Notes: a model not told the origin generated them from the letters alone. Positions 9,205 to 17,840 are shown, counted from the stretch's first letter. The stretch: 17,840 nt of DNA from Ophiosphaerella korrae (GCA_028456385.1 JALNQF010000652.1:1-17840); one strand, 5' to 3'. Numbers and translations: made by a program.

Positions 9205-9560
9205 AGAAGTTTAATAAAATAAGAGAGAACCTAAGACCCTTTATAGCTTTAGTATAACTCTAGATTAATATATAAGTACTATACTTTAATAGAGAAGATA
9301 AGAAGGTAATATATATTAGAATATATCTTAAAAGAGATATAATAAGATAGTTTAAACCTTACTAGATAGATTACATAATATATATAGTAATAAACTAGAA
9401 AGATAAAACTAGAGCTATCTTTAGAAGTTACAAATACTTTACTAGACAAATAAGAGTAGTATTTAGGGATATAGATATTACCTAATAAGTAGAAGAAAGG
9501 CTTAAGAAGCTTATATAAAACAAGAGTATTCTAATATATATATTATAGTTTAAATAACTA
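9205..9560 (+). other. Gag capsid-like region of gypsy-2
   Basis: R-E-N-L-R-P-F-I begins at 9222, preceded by K-K-F-N-K-I. A hydrophobic region and an L-K-R-D-I-I-R box follow, matching the retrotransposon gag family where L-K-G-D-A-x-R-W is usual (Gly to Arg by a G-to-A change; Trp now TAG). Confidence 0.82.
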
Positions 9561-9821
9561 TTATAAAATATAGAATAGAACAAGCTATCTCTAATATTAT
9601 AATTTAAATAAGAGCTAAATAAGAAGATATAATACAAAATAATCTATATAAAAAAACTATAAATACTAGAAGCTCTAAAGTAATAAGTAATATAGATTAA
9701 TAATAATCTTTAAAAATAGAAGAAAAATAAGTATAGATCTACTTAGAACTATAATAAGAGAGATCCTATAGTCCTTAATATAAACAAAGATAGAAAGAAA
9801 AAGAAGAATAAAGACTTTACG

Positions 9822-9932
9822 TACTTTAACTATAGTAAGCTAGGCTACTATATAAAGAACTACTAATTAAAGTAGAAAAGGGATATAGTATATTATAAAT
9901 ATAGAAAACTAAGACACTTTATAAAAGACTAT
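9822..9932 (+). other. Two tandem CCHC zinc knuckles of gypsy-2 gag
   Basis: Knuckle 1 (9822-9863) reads Y-F-N-Y-S-K-L-G-Y-Y-I-K-N-Y and knuckle 2 (9894-9932) reads Y-K-Y-R-K-L-R-H-F-I-K-D-Y. The Tyr residues stand where C-x2-C-x4-H-x4-C needs Cys or His; knuckle 2 still keeps its His. They lie in the frame of the start codon. Confidence 0.87.
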
Positions 9933-11141
9933 AGAAGTAAGAACTCTAAGAAAGATAAAGAAACTTAGTTAAAGATAACTAAGAATAGGAAGGAAGCACT
10001 AAAAGTATAGGCTAAACCTTAGGAAAAAGTAGCTAGGAGTAAAGAAGTATAATATATAATACTTTACTAGACCTTTTATTATAACGACAACTACTATATA
10101 TATCTTTCTAGTAAATAGAGAGTAGTATAGTTCCTATAGAAATAGAGATATAGAGTAGCTATAATAAAAGAAAGTAGAATAAAAGCGTAGCTAGAAGAAA
10201 TAGTATACGTAATAGACTTACTAGTAGAAGATCTAGAAAGGGAAGAGCCCCTAGTACTATCGATCTAGGCTAAAGGACTAGCACTAGATAAAGAGACTAC
10301 TATAGTTACTTCTAAAGAACTAAAAGAAGATAAGAGGAGAGTTAATATAAGAGATATAGAGTATACCTAGTTAAATATATATAGCTACAATAGCTATATA
10401 ATAATAGATACGTTAGAATAAAATAAAAACTAGAAATTTATTTAGAAATACTTACTAGTTATAAGCATAGAGGAAGCGTATAAAGACTAGAAAGAACGTA
10501 ATCTTAGAGTAATAAAGTTTATAACATTCTAATAGTAAATAGAGTAATATATAGTTGTAATAAGTAGAATACCTATATAAAGAAAATAGTAGTACCTTGT
10601 AAAGAAAACGTAATAGATTAATAAAGCCTACACACTATAAGTACTAGTAATATACTATATCCTAGTAATAAAAAGACCTAGTATAGATAGATAGTAAGAA
10701 GGGGACGATAAGAAAATAGATCTAGAATATCTAGTATATATAGAAATCGTATAGGTATTATATTTAAACATATATTATTACCTATATAGAGAAGAAAAGG
10801 TACAAAACTATATATAGCCTAAGAGAAGACGAGACTATATAAGGGTAATCTTTAAGAAAGAAATTAAAAGATAGGAAATAATTTAGATTCCTAACAAAGA
10901 ATATATATTAATTAGACTTAGACCTAAGCTATCTAAAGAATACGTTAAAGAAATAAGGCTATAGTATAAGTATATATTTAATAAATGTCTAAAATATAAG
11001 AACTATAAACACAAGGTAAGATAATAGCCTTAGAAGAATAGACAATTTAAAAAAAGACCTAAGCAAGAAAAGCTATAAGGTATAATAGGCCTATACGTTA
11101 TAAAAATAGGAATATACTAAAGATAGAGAGTATAAATTATA
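9933..11141 (+). other. Long spacer between gag knuckles and protease, with a Cys/His cluster
   Basis: About 400 codons stay in the gag frame with only TAA/TAG stops, so this was coding. It is rich in Lys, Glu and Gln and has no domain I recognise. Near its end, at 10986-11012, the codons read C-L-K-Y-K-N-Y-K-H, suggesting an original C-x2-C-x2-C-x-H cluster close upstream of the protease. It may be a third metal-binding site. Confidence 0.55.
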
Positions 11142-11174
11142 ATTAATAGTAGAGCTACAAGGAACTTTATATCT
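11142..11174 (+). other. Aspartic protease motif of gypsy-2
   Basis: I-N-S-R-A-T-R-N-F-I-S corresponds to I-D-S-G-A-T-x-N-F-I-S, the active site of gypsy proteases. The catalytic Asp is Asn and the Gly is Arg. The codon of the lost Asp is 11145-11147. Confidence 0.85.
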
Positions 11175-11569
11175 AAGAAGTTTATAGAAAAACAAAGAAT
11201 AAACTATATAACAAAGAAATACCCTTAATAATTAAGTACGATTAAAAGAAAACTATTCTAAGAACCTATTAGGTTTAAAATAGCTCCTTTAATATTAAAA
11301 TTAGAAGGACTAGAGATTAAAAATATAGTTATAGATATAACAACAATTAATAATAAATAAGATATAATATTAGGAATGCTATAGTTATAACTAACTAACC
11401 TAAGAATTAATTAGAGAACAGGGAAAATTAGTTACTCTAAGAAAGATATATTAAAAGCTAATATAATAACATATAAAGGATAGTTCCTAGAGGAATATAA
11501 GAAGTAGGAAAAGTAACTTACTAAACTAAACAATTACTTTCTAGAATACTAACTATAGGATTTAGCAAT

Positions 11570-11590
11570 AGAACTAGAAAAAGGAAAAAA
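11570..11590 (+). other. One-base frame break in an A-rich run (gypsy-2)
   Basis: Aligned with gypsy-1, the stretch between GGATTTAG and CGTA is one base longer here and includes a run of seven A. Protease and RT are 907 bp apart here and 906 bp (in frame) in gypsy-1. This is a plausible slippage insertion, and it separates the gag-protease frame from the RT-to-chromodomain frame. Confidence 0.6.
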
Positions 11591-11689
11591 ACGTAAGATA
11601 GAGCCTAGTATACTACAAAATAGAAGAAGAATCTAAGATTAAATAAGTATTTATATAGAACGCAATTAAGAAAGAATAGATATAAGAAT

Positions 11690-12190
11690 CTAAATCCTTA
11701 GTAGTATATAGACTTATATTTGTAGATAAGAAAGGAATAGATAAGAAACGACCTTACGTAGATTTTAGAAAGATAAATATAATTATAAGTAAAAACTAAT
11801 ACCTCTTACTATAAATAGATAAGATATAAGATAGACTATAGAAAGTACAAATCTTTATAAAACTAGATATCTAAAACGCTTATTACTAGATTAGAATAAA
11901 GAAAGGAGATAAATAGAAAACTATATTTAGAACGTAGTATAGACTATATAAATACCTAGTTATACTATTTAGACTTACGAACGCCCTAGCAGCATTTTAA
12001 GAAAGAATTAACATAGTACTAAGAGAGTACTTAGATATATTTATATTTATATACCTAGACAATATCCTTATATTCTTAGAAATAGAAGAAAAACATATAT
12101 AATATATACACAAAGTACTAGAAAAACTAGTAGAAAGTAAATTATTTCTTAAAATAAGAAAGTGCAAATTCTATACAAAGAAAATAGATT
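11690..12190 (+). other. Reverse transcriptase domain of gypsy-2
   Basis: Family motifs appear in order: R-P-Y-V-D-F-R-K-I-N, K-L-D-I followed by A-Y-Y-x-I-R-I, L-F-R-L-T-N-A-L-A-A-F (family P-F-G-L-T-N-A-P-A-x-F) and F-I-F-I-Y-L-D-N-I-L-I-F. The catalytic Y-L-D-D is Y-L-D-N at 12052-12063. Stops replace several Gln and Trp codons. Confidence 0.92.
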
Positions 12191-12469
12191 TCCTTAGATT
12201 TATTATAGAACTAGGAAAAATTAGGATTAACTTAGACAAGATTAAGATAATCTAAGAATAGCTAACACCTAAGAACCTAAGAGAGGTACAACAATTCTAC
12301 AGATTAGTAAATTTCTATAGGAAGTTAATAGTTAATTAGTTAGACCTAATAGAACTACTAATAAACCTTATAAAGAAAGATACACTATTTAAGTAGACTA
12401 AAGAATATAAAGAAGTATTTAACTAAATTAAATAAAGATTTGTAGAAAACCTAGTTATATAGATATATA

Positions 12470-12870
12470 ACCTAGACCTACTAGTAATAGTAAAAATAGA
12501 CGTATCTAATTTAGTCTATAGGATAGCACTAATATAAGAAGATCTAGACACTAAATAAGAATACCTAGTTAAGTACTTTTCTAAGAAAATAAAGCTAGTA
12601 GAGCTTAACTACCTAATATATAACAAAGAAATACTAGTAATCTATAAAGTATTTAAATAGTAGAGAGTATACTTATAAAGAGTAAAGTACTAAATAAAGG
12701 TCTATATAGACTATAGGAATCTTATAAGATTTATACTAAATAAAGACCTATTATAACGCTATATAAGATAGTAAGAGTTTCTATTAATATTTAATATAGA
12801 AATAATATATACTAAGGGTAAAGACAATTAGTTTATAGATACTCTAAGTAGAAGACTAGACTTATAAGAA
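12470..12870 (+). other. RNase H domain of gypsy-2
   Basis: I-D-V-S (Asp codon 12499-12501) stands for T-D-A-S. It is followed by an E-L-N-Y-L-I-Y-N-K-E stretch, a Y-I-D-Y-R-N-L stretch for the T-D-H-x-N-L motif, and a final D-T-L-S-R-R ending at 12855. This is the classic gypsy RNase H order. Confidence 0.9.
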
Positions 12871-12999
12871 GAAGTAAACGCTACTAGTATAGTTCTAGTT
12901 AAGAACAAAGAAGGATATTTAATCTTAAATACACCTAAGATAGCTATAACACTTAAAAGGAAGAGTAATATACTAAACAAATAGATTTAGGAAGAAATA

Positions 13000-13900
13000 G
13001 AAAAAGCTCTTAAAGAAATAATAAAGCTTAAGATTTAAGAAGGAATTATAAAAGCTTATAGAAGAACGTATATTCTAAAGAAAATATAGAAAGAATTTAT
13101 ATAATAATTCTACGAATTACTAGTATATAGATACTAAAGAATTAACAAGATATTAGATAGACTACTAAGAGACTACTATATTCTAAGAGCGAGACAACTT
13201 GTAATAGAAGTATTACAAGACTATATAGAATGTTATAGAAATAAATATAATAGATACGTACTATATAGAATATTATAACTAGTTAAGATACTAGAATAAC
13301 TATAGAGAGTTCTTACAATAGACTTTATTACGAAACTACTAAAGTCTAAAGACCTAATATTAGGAGTTAAGTATAATAGAATTCTAATAATAGTAGATAA
13401 ACTTATAAAGTACTTATACTTTAGACTATATAAAGAGAAAAGTAGAATAGAGGTTGCTATATACTAGGTTCTAGGAACTGTAATTAGCTAATATAGTATT
13501 CTAGATAAGATTATTATAGATAGAGATGCACGATTTATATTAAAACTATAGGGAATAATATTAGTATAATTAGGAATCTAGTATACAATATTAATAGTAT
13601 ATTATCTATAGATAGATAGATAATTAGAACGTATAAACTAGATAGTAGAGTAATACTTAAGATACTACCTTAACTACAATTAGAATAATTAGGTATAACT
13701 ACTACCTATAGCATAGTTAGTATACAATAGCGTAAAGAATATAGTAATAAGAGTATTACCTTTCTTTATAAACTATAGATTTAACCTAAACGCTTACTAA
13801 ATACTAAGAACTTAAGTATCTTAGTCTCTAAGAGGAGAAAACTTTGTAAATAAACTTAAGGATATACACAATTAACTACAATAAGACGTAGAATTCTTAT
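13000..13900 (+). other. Integrase of gypsy-2 (zinc-binding part and DDE core)
   Basis: The zinc-binding part ends in Y-I-E-C-Y-R-N-K at 13222-13245, where the first Tyr was Cys. The core has I-D-F-I-T-K (Asp codon 13321), I-D-R-D-A-R-F (Asp codon 13519) and L-E-R-I-N (Glu codon 13627). All three catalytic acidic codons survive, and the second Asp and the Glu are 36 codons apart, fitting D-x35-E. Even so, many stops break the protein. Confidence 0.92.
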
Positions 13901-14202
13901 AAGATTAAATAGCAAAGTACTATAATAAAAAACACTAGGAGGAACCCTAATTTAGAGAGAGAGAAAAAGTATAGCTATTATAACAAAATATTAAAAGTAA
14001 ACAAATAAGCTCTAAACTAGATTACGTTAAAATAAGACTATACAAAATTAAGAAGAAAGTTATACTAGTTATATTTAAACTAAAACTACTAAATAAGATA
14101 AAGATATACCTAATATTCTACGTAGTACTACTAGAAAAAGTACTTTAAGAAGTAGAACTACTAGTGTATAAAGTAGATATATATAGAGAACAAGAAGAAT
14201 AA

Positions 14203-14352
14203 GAAGTTAAGAAGATCTTAGAATACTAGTTCTATAATAGTAGGAACTACTACCTAGTAGAATAGATAAGTATAGATAAAAAAGGACAACTATAGGAGAA
14301 AATATAGAAACTAGAGGATAATCTTAATTACTTTAAGAAACTAGAGGAGTTC
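14203..14352 (+). other. Chromodomain of gypsy-2
   Basis: The segment starts E-V-K-K-I-L-E-Y, continues with F-Y-N-S-R-N-Y-Y-L-V (an N-G-R-x-Y-Y-L-V-x-W type core) and ends L-E-D-N-L-N-Y-F-K-K-L-E-E-F. It sits in the integrase frame at the C-terminal end. This places the element with the chromoviruses, whose chromodomain is held to guide integration. Confidence 0.85.
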
Positions 14353-14460
14353 TAAATTTAAAACCCCCTAGAGCGCCTTATAGCAAATTAAGAAAATTAA
14401 CGTTACTACTACTAGATAGAGAGGCGATAGGAACGTTTAACGTAATAGGAATAGCCTCTA

Positions 14461-14991
14461 CTATAGCCTTAAAGTTAAGCTTAGACTTAATAAGAGTAGC
14501 TTACATAATAGACTTCTTATTATTTAAGGCCTTTATCTTATAAAGACAAAGTAGATAAGTGTAATTTTCTACCTATATACTTAGAATCTAATTACGTTCT
14601 TTTTTAGCTTTAGCGATCTATTTAGATAGTTTATCTTAAGTATAGTTAATAGCTCTCCCTATTACAAATAAGTATAGATACGCGAATAAGTATTATTAAC
14701 CTATATTCTATAAGAGATACACTAGAAAGATTATAAGACGCGTAAGTATTAGTATAAATATATACTTTATAGGCCTTGCTATATTTTAAGAAAATATACT
14801 CTAGAAGAGGATTTAAAGATTTATAACAAGAATAAGGAAATATAGTAATACTATAACGTAGTATATAATCTACTAATTAAAGATAATAAAGGGTAGATTT
14901 AGTAGGTATAAAGGAAGATAAAGAACTTTATATTAATAAAGAAACTAGATTAATAACTCTAGCCCTAGAATAGACAAACTAAGACCTACCT
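14461..14991 (+). other. Gypsy-2 3' region between polyprotein tail and polypurine tract
   Basis: About 530 bp without a recognisable domain on either strand. Its length matches the gypsy-1 counterpart, but most of the sequence does not align by eye. Probably 3' untranslated sequence. Confidence 0.4.
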
Positions 14992-15005
14992 AGAGGAGGA
15001 GATAG
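14992..15005 (+). other. Polypurine tract of gypsy-2
   Basis: AGAGGAGGAGATAG, 13 of 14 purines, ends directly at the first base of the 3' LTR, as expected for the plus-strand primer. Confidence 0.78.
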
Positions 15006-15466
15006 TGTTATAGGCGTAATAAGAGAAATCGAGATAGAACTAATTAATCCTAACTTAGGTTCTAATAGAGTATAGGACAAGCAGGGTAACAACCTTAATT
15101 AAGAAACTACTTATAATTAGGACACGTAGTAGTAATCTATAAATACGTGTAAATAGATTAAAGTAATCTATAATAACGTATAAATAGATTAAGGTAATCT
15201 ATAATTATATACGTATAGATTAGTAGTAATCTATATAGTTATATAAATAGATTAATATAAGTATATAGTTAATAGAATGCGTATTACTAAGATAGTATTA
15301 GTAATTTAATCCCTTAACTATAGAACGTTAATATAAGATAGTTACAAAAATATCTTCTATTATTATTAGTTATTATAGATTACTACACGAGCTTTTATTA
15401 TTAACTCCTAATCTACTAACTCTTTTAAGATAAGTACCTATAGTTAACGATAGGTAGCCTATTATA
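15006..15466 (+). repeat. Gypsy-2 3' LTR
   Basis: It begins TGTTATAGGCGTAAT and ends CTATTATA, where the terminal CA has become TA. It aligns without gaps to 8391-8851 over 461 bp. Confidence 0.93.
15129..15255. repeat. Tandem repeat of about 30-35 bp units in the gypsy-2 3' LTR
   Basis: Same module as at 8514-8640, with TAATCTATA and TAGATTA half-sites. One unit here keeps TACGTG where the partner has TATATA. Confidence 0.75.
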
Positions 15467-15471
15467 TATTA
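15467..15471. repeat. Target-site duplication TATTA, right copy (gypsy-2)
   Basis: Identical to 8386-8390 and directly after the LTR end at 15466. Confidence 0.88.
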
Positions 15472-16049
15472 ACTTAGGTATACTTATTAACTTAAGTAAA
15501 CTTATTAAGCTAGTACTTAGAGCTTACTTAACGCTAGATTTTAATACTTACTTACTCTCTAAGAGTACTATACTTAATAATAGAGCTACTCTTTACTTAG
15601 TTAACTTAATAAGTTTTATAAAACTAGGCTCTTTTATAAAAGTAAAAAGCGTAAGCTATATAGAAGTAAGTATATAAGTATTTCTAATACTTAGTAAAAG
15701 TACTTAAGTTCTTAAGAATACTCTAAATAGAGCTTATAGTAAGTATATAGAGAATCTTGTACTTTATAAAGTAGTAGTAGTTAAAGGATTTTATATTAAT
15801 ATAGTATCTAAAGCTTAATTATAGTAAGCTAAAGCTTAGTATTAAAGTTTTAATATAACTCTAAGAGTAAGAACACTAGTAAAGAGTATTGTACTAGTAA
15901 CGCTAATATATAAATATAATCTTACTTTTATTAAATATAAGCTTATTACGTTTTATCTAACTATTATAAGTATAACTTTAGGTAATTAAGTTAATTAATA
16001 GCTTAACTTATAGTATATAATACCTAGAAGTAACTTAGAAGAGCTTTAG

Positions 16050-16085
16050 TACGCTAGAGCTAGTTATCTTAGACTAGAAGTACTA
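16050..16085 (+). other. copia GAG-pre-integrase motif
   Basis: The codons read Y-A-R-A-S-Y-L-R-L-E-V-L, fitting H-A-R-x-G-H-L-x-x-E-x-L of the pre-integrase zinc-binding region, with His to Tyr and Gly to Ser or Arg changes. The run S-A-R-N-V-R-I-N follows. Confidence 0.75.
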
Positions 16086-16199
16086 CGAGCGCTAGTAACA
16101 AGCGCAAGAAACGTACGTATTAATAGGATAGTGCGTATTAAGTATAAGTATTACTTAATAGCCTACGCTAAGTAAGTTATCTTAAGGTAGCTTAGAGAG

Positions 16200-16560
16200 A
16201 GAACTTTATACCTATACTAGTAAGTAGTGTAAGACCTATTTAATATACTTACTAACTACTTTAGAGAGGGTTAGACTATACTACTTAAGTATAAGTATAG
16301 TAGTAAGCTCTATACTTACTAGTTATAAAGTAAAACTTTCTAAGAAATAATAAAAGTATTTAAAAGCTTTATAAAGCTACTACTTATATACTATAAGCTC
16401 TATATATATATACTTTAGTAAGATAATAAAGTAGTAACGCTCTTATAAAGAGTTAAGATATACTTCTAGATTTAAGCTAAATAAGAAGAGATTATAATTA
16501 AGAGCTCTTTAGTATATATATACAAGCTAAATAGAGGAGCTAAGAGAGCTAGTTAAGAAA
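16200..16560 (+). other. copia integrase catalytic core
   Basis: D-L-F-N-I carries the first Asp (codon 16233-16235). K-Y-S-S-K-L-Y-T-Y matches the Y-S-G-K-L-x-x-Y stretch of fungal copia integrases. D-N-K carries the second Asp (codon 16422-16424). N-R-G-A-K-R-A-S at 16530-16553 matches N-G-G-A-E-R-A-G, in which the catalytic Glu is now Lys (codon 16542-16544). It would have inserted copia cDNA into the genome. Confidence 0.82.
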
Positions 16561-17039
16561 TAATAATAAAAGTAATTAAGATAAAGATAAGTACTAACCT
16601 ACTAGAAAGGCTCTAGCTAGAGATAGTAGAGGTAGCTACGTAGCTATATAATATAAGCCTAAGCTACGCTTATAATATATAAGCTCCTAATATAGTACTT
16701 AATAGCTAGTTTAGGTAGTACTTTAGATACTATTAGCCTAAGTAAGTAAGAGCTACTATAGTAGACCTTTAGCTAGATTAGAGTAGAGTATACGCTTATA
16801 GCTACTACGTATATCTACTTAATAAGGAGTAAGTAGCTAGGCGTAATAAGAGAGGCTTTAAAATAAGCCCTTAGAGCTATATTAAATATCTAGTAAGATA
16901 TAGAGTATCTAATATATATAGGATATAGGTCCTAGAATTAGATTAAGTAATTATAACGCGTAACATAATATTTAATAAGTAGCTCTTTTATAATAAGAGG
17001 AGTAAAGCTTATTAAGAGCTTTCAAAGCTAGAGATTTAA

Positions 17040-17840
17040 AAACTTATTAACGTATTATATAAAGATGTAACGCGTAATATAAAAGAGACTTAGGATAATA
17101 TATATAACTAGCTCTATAAAGTAGCTTAAATCCTAGAAGGTAACTAGTAAGGCAAGTACCTAGAGTAAAATCTAGGGGGTAGAGCTTTATATAATACTAA
17201 AAGCTAGGCTAGCTAGCTAGCTATCTTAGTAGAATAAGAAGTAGATCTTATATAAGTAGTAAGCTTAGCTAGTAAACTATATAGAATCTATATAGAGTAA
17301 CTTAAGCTTAGTAGCTTTTAAACTCTAGAGTAAATACTTAAACCTAAAAGAGTTTAGTATATAGGTACTAATATTAATTATAGAAATTAATATAGTAAAG
17401 TATCTAAAAGCTCTTAGGAATTATAATTAACTAGAGAAGCGAGCGCCTTAGAGTAGCTAATAGATAAGAGTTTAAATTAAACTACTACTTATTAAACTAC
17501 CTCTTATTAAGTAGCTATAGCTTCTATAGCTCTAAATAAAGTAGATACTATTCTTTATTAAGTAGCTATATCTTATATAGCTCTAAATAATATAGTTAGA
17601 GCTTATTAGTAGTATATACGCTAGTAATAGCTAGTACTAACGCGATTAAGCTAAAGACTCTAAAATAACAAGCTAGATAATAGCGCTAGAAGCTTAAGCG
17701 CTTACTTATTATTATATAAACCTAAGTAGAGTAAATAGAATAGTATACTAGACGAGCTACTCTTATAAGTACTAATAGACTATAACCTAAATATAGAGCT
17801 TACTATAGTAAATACTATAATTATAGTAGCTACTTAGCTT
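17040..17840 (+). other. copia linker between integrase and reverse transcriptase
   Basis: Low-complexity, TA-rich sequence continues the pol frame at first, with a Gln-, Asn- and Lys-rich composition typical of the poorly conserved linker in copia polyproteins. I see no domain, no RNA gene and no LTR end here. Confidence 0.45.

Larger units (their letters stand above)
8913..14460 (+). pseudogene. Gypsy-2 gag-pol polyprotein, RIP-degraded
   Basis: A degraded ATG (ATA, 8913-8915) begins a frame that holds gag, both knuckles (9822 and 9894), the spacer and the protease motif (11145). RT (12052), RNase H (12499), integrase (13222, 13321, 13519, 13627) and chromodomain (14203) lie in the next frame. 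The shift maps to an A-rich run near 11570-11590, where gypsy-2 has one more base than gypsy-1, so the ancestor probably had a single reading frame of roughly 1,800 codons. Nearly all stops are TAA or TAG at expected Gln or Trp codons. The first stop after the chromodomain is 14353, but the sequence stays conserved in frame to about 14460. A restored polyprotein would package RNA, process itself, make cDNA and insert it; this copy cannot. Confidence 0.92.
8391..15466 (+). mobile_element. Gypsy-2: full-length Ty3/gypsy chromovirus-type LTR retrotransposon, plus strand
   Basis: This 7076-bp element has two gap-free 461-bp LTRs (8391-8851 and 15006-15466) and a TATTA duplication. Inside are a start codon remnant at 8913, gag with two CCHC knuckles, a spacer of about 400 codons, protease, RT, RNase H, integrase, chromodomain, 3' region and polypurine tract. 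It is colinear with gypsy-1 but in opposite orientation. Many stops and lost catalytic residues make it inactive. It interrupts the copia coding sequence between the gag knuckle and the protease region. Confidence 0.95.
1..17840 (+). mobile_element. Degenerate Ty1/copia retrotransposon, outer layer, interrupted by two gypsy insertions; both ends outside the window
   Basis: The outer sequence of the window is one copia-type element read on the + strand. Its surviving pieces are 1-858, 7921-8390 and 15472-17840, about 3.7 kb in all. They carry, in order, a gag-like region, a putative zinc knuckle, a protease region, a GAG-pre-integrase motif and an integrase core. The order protease-integrase before reverse transcriptase is the copia order. 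The reverse transcriptase, RNase H and 3' LTR would lie beyond 17840, and no 5' LTR can be recognised before position 1. Joining the pieces after removal of the gypsy elements keeps one reading frame. The sequence is heavily mutated by RIP-type transitions and cannot be active. Confidence 0.88.
15472..17840 (+). pseudogene. copia pol, protease region to integrase C-terminal side, RIP-degraded, runs off the window
   Basis: The frame resumes with A8390 plus 15472-15473 as one codon and then uses codons starting at multiples of three. About 15480-15990 corresponds to the protease region, although the D-S-G motif is not clear. A GAG-pre-integrase motif lies at 16050-16085 and the integrase core at about 16200-16560. 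The integrase C-terminal side, with the I-G-Y-L-V-G-Y type motif, lies near 16880-16905 and is followed by N-I-Y-R-I. From about 17040 to the window end there is a variable linker with no recognised domain; reverse transcriptase is expected further on. Stops are TAA/TAG at Gln or Trp positions. Confidence 0.82.

Noticed and set aside
8913..11590. Programmed frameshift between gag-protease and RT in gypsy-2
   Set aside because: The shift lies in an A run after the protease and is absent from gypsy-1, where protease and RT share a frame. A chance insertion is simpler.
14353..14991. An antisense or accessory gene at the 3' end of gypsy-2
   Set aside because: Neither strand shows a frame conserved with gypsy-1 beyond about 14460, and no domain is visible.
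1..17840. AT-rich mitochondrial or plasmid DNA
   Set aside because: The sequence is AT-rich, but the stops fall at Gln and Trp positions of nuclear LTR retrotransposon proteins, CpA is selectively lost, and LTR and target-site structures are present.
1..17840. Open frames scattered on both strands as possible new genes
   Set aside because: Loss of TGA and the clustering of TAA/TAG leave chance open stretches in other frames. None has a recognisable domain, and they overlap retrotransposon domains.

Overview
The window is a degraded transposon nest with no host gene. It is very AT- and TA-rich, and nearly every in-frame stop is TAA or TAG at a place where CAA, CAG or TGG is expected. CpA and TpG are scarce, while many CpG remain. 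This is the mark of repeat-induced point mutation (RIP), so the source is most likely a filamentous ascomycete (Pezizomycotina) and the window part of an AT-rich, gene-poor block. I cannot name the species.

Layout. The outer layer is a Ty1/copia polyprotein on the + strand, seen in three pieces: 1-858 (leader and gag), 7921-8390 (end of gag, putative zinc knuckle) and 15472-17840 (protease region, pre-integrase motif, integrase core and its C-terminal side). Two complete Ty3/gypsy LTR retrotransposons sit inside it. Gypsy-1 (859-7915, minus strand, 7057 bp) has 460-bp LTRs and the target-site duplication CTAGC. Gypsy-2 (8391-15466, plus strand, 7076 bp) has 461-bp LTRs and the duplication TATTA. 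Removing each element with one copy of its duplication joins the copia pieces in a single reading frame, which shows that both insertions hit a copia coding sequence.

The gypsy elements are related members of one chromodomain-bearing (chromovirus) lineage. Each has the order gag with two CCHC knuckles, a long spacer, protease, reverse transcriptase, RNase H, integrase, chromodomain, a 3' region of about 0.5 kb, a polypurine tract and the 3' LTR. Corresponding positions in the two are related by a nearly constant sum (about 16306 at the 5' LTR, 16327 from RT to chromodomain), so they are colinear apart from a few small indels. They lie head to head in inverted orientation, 475 bp apart. All three polyproteins are dead: start codons, catalytic residues and dozens of sense codons have been lost, mostly by C-to-T and G-to-A transitions.

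I found no tRNA, rRNA, CRISPR array, intact coding region or new gene system. The observations most worth following are the frame-restoring nest, the different tandem-repeat modules in the two gypsy LTRs, and a polyprotein tail conserved beyond the chromodomain.
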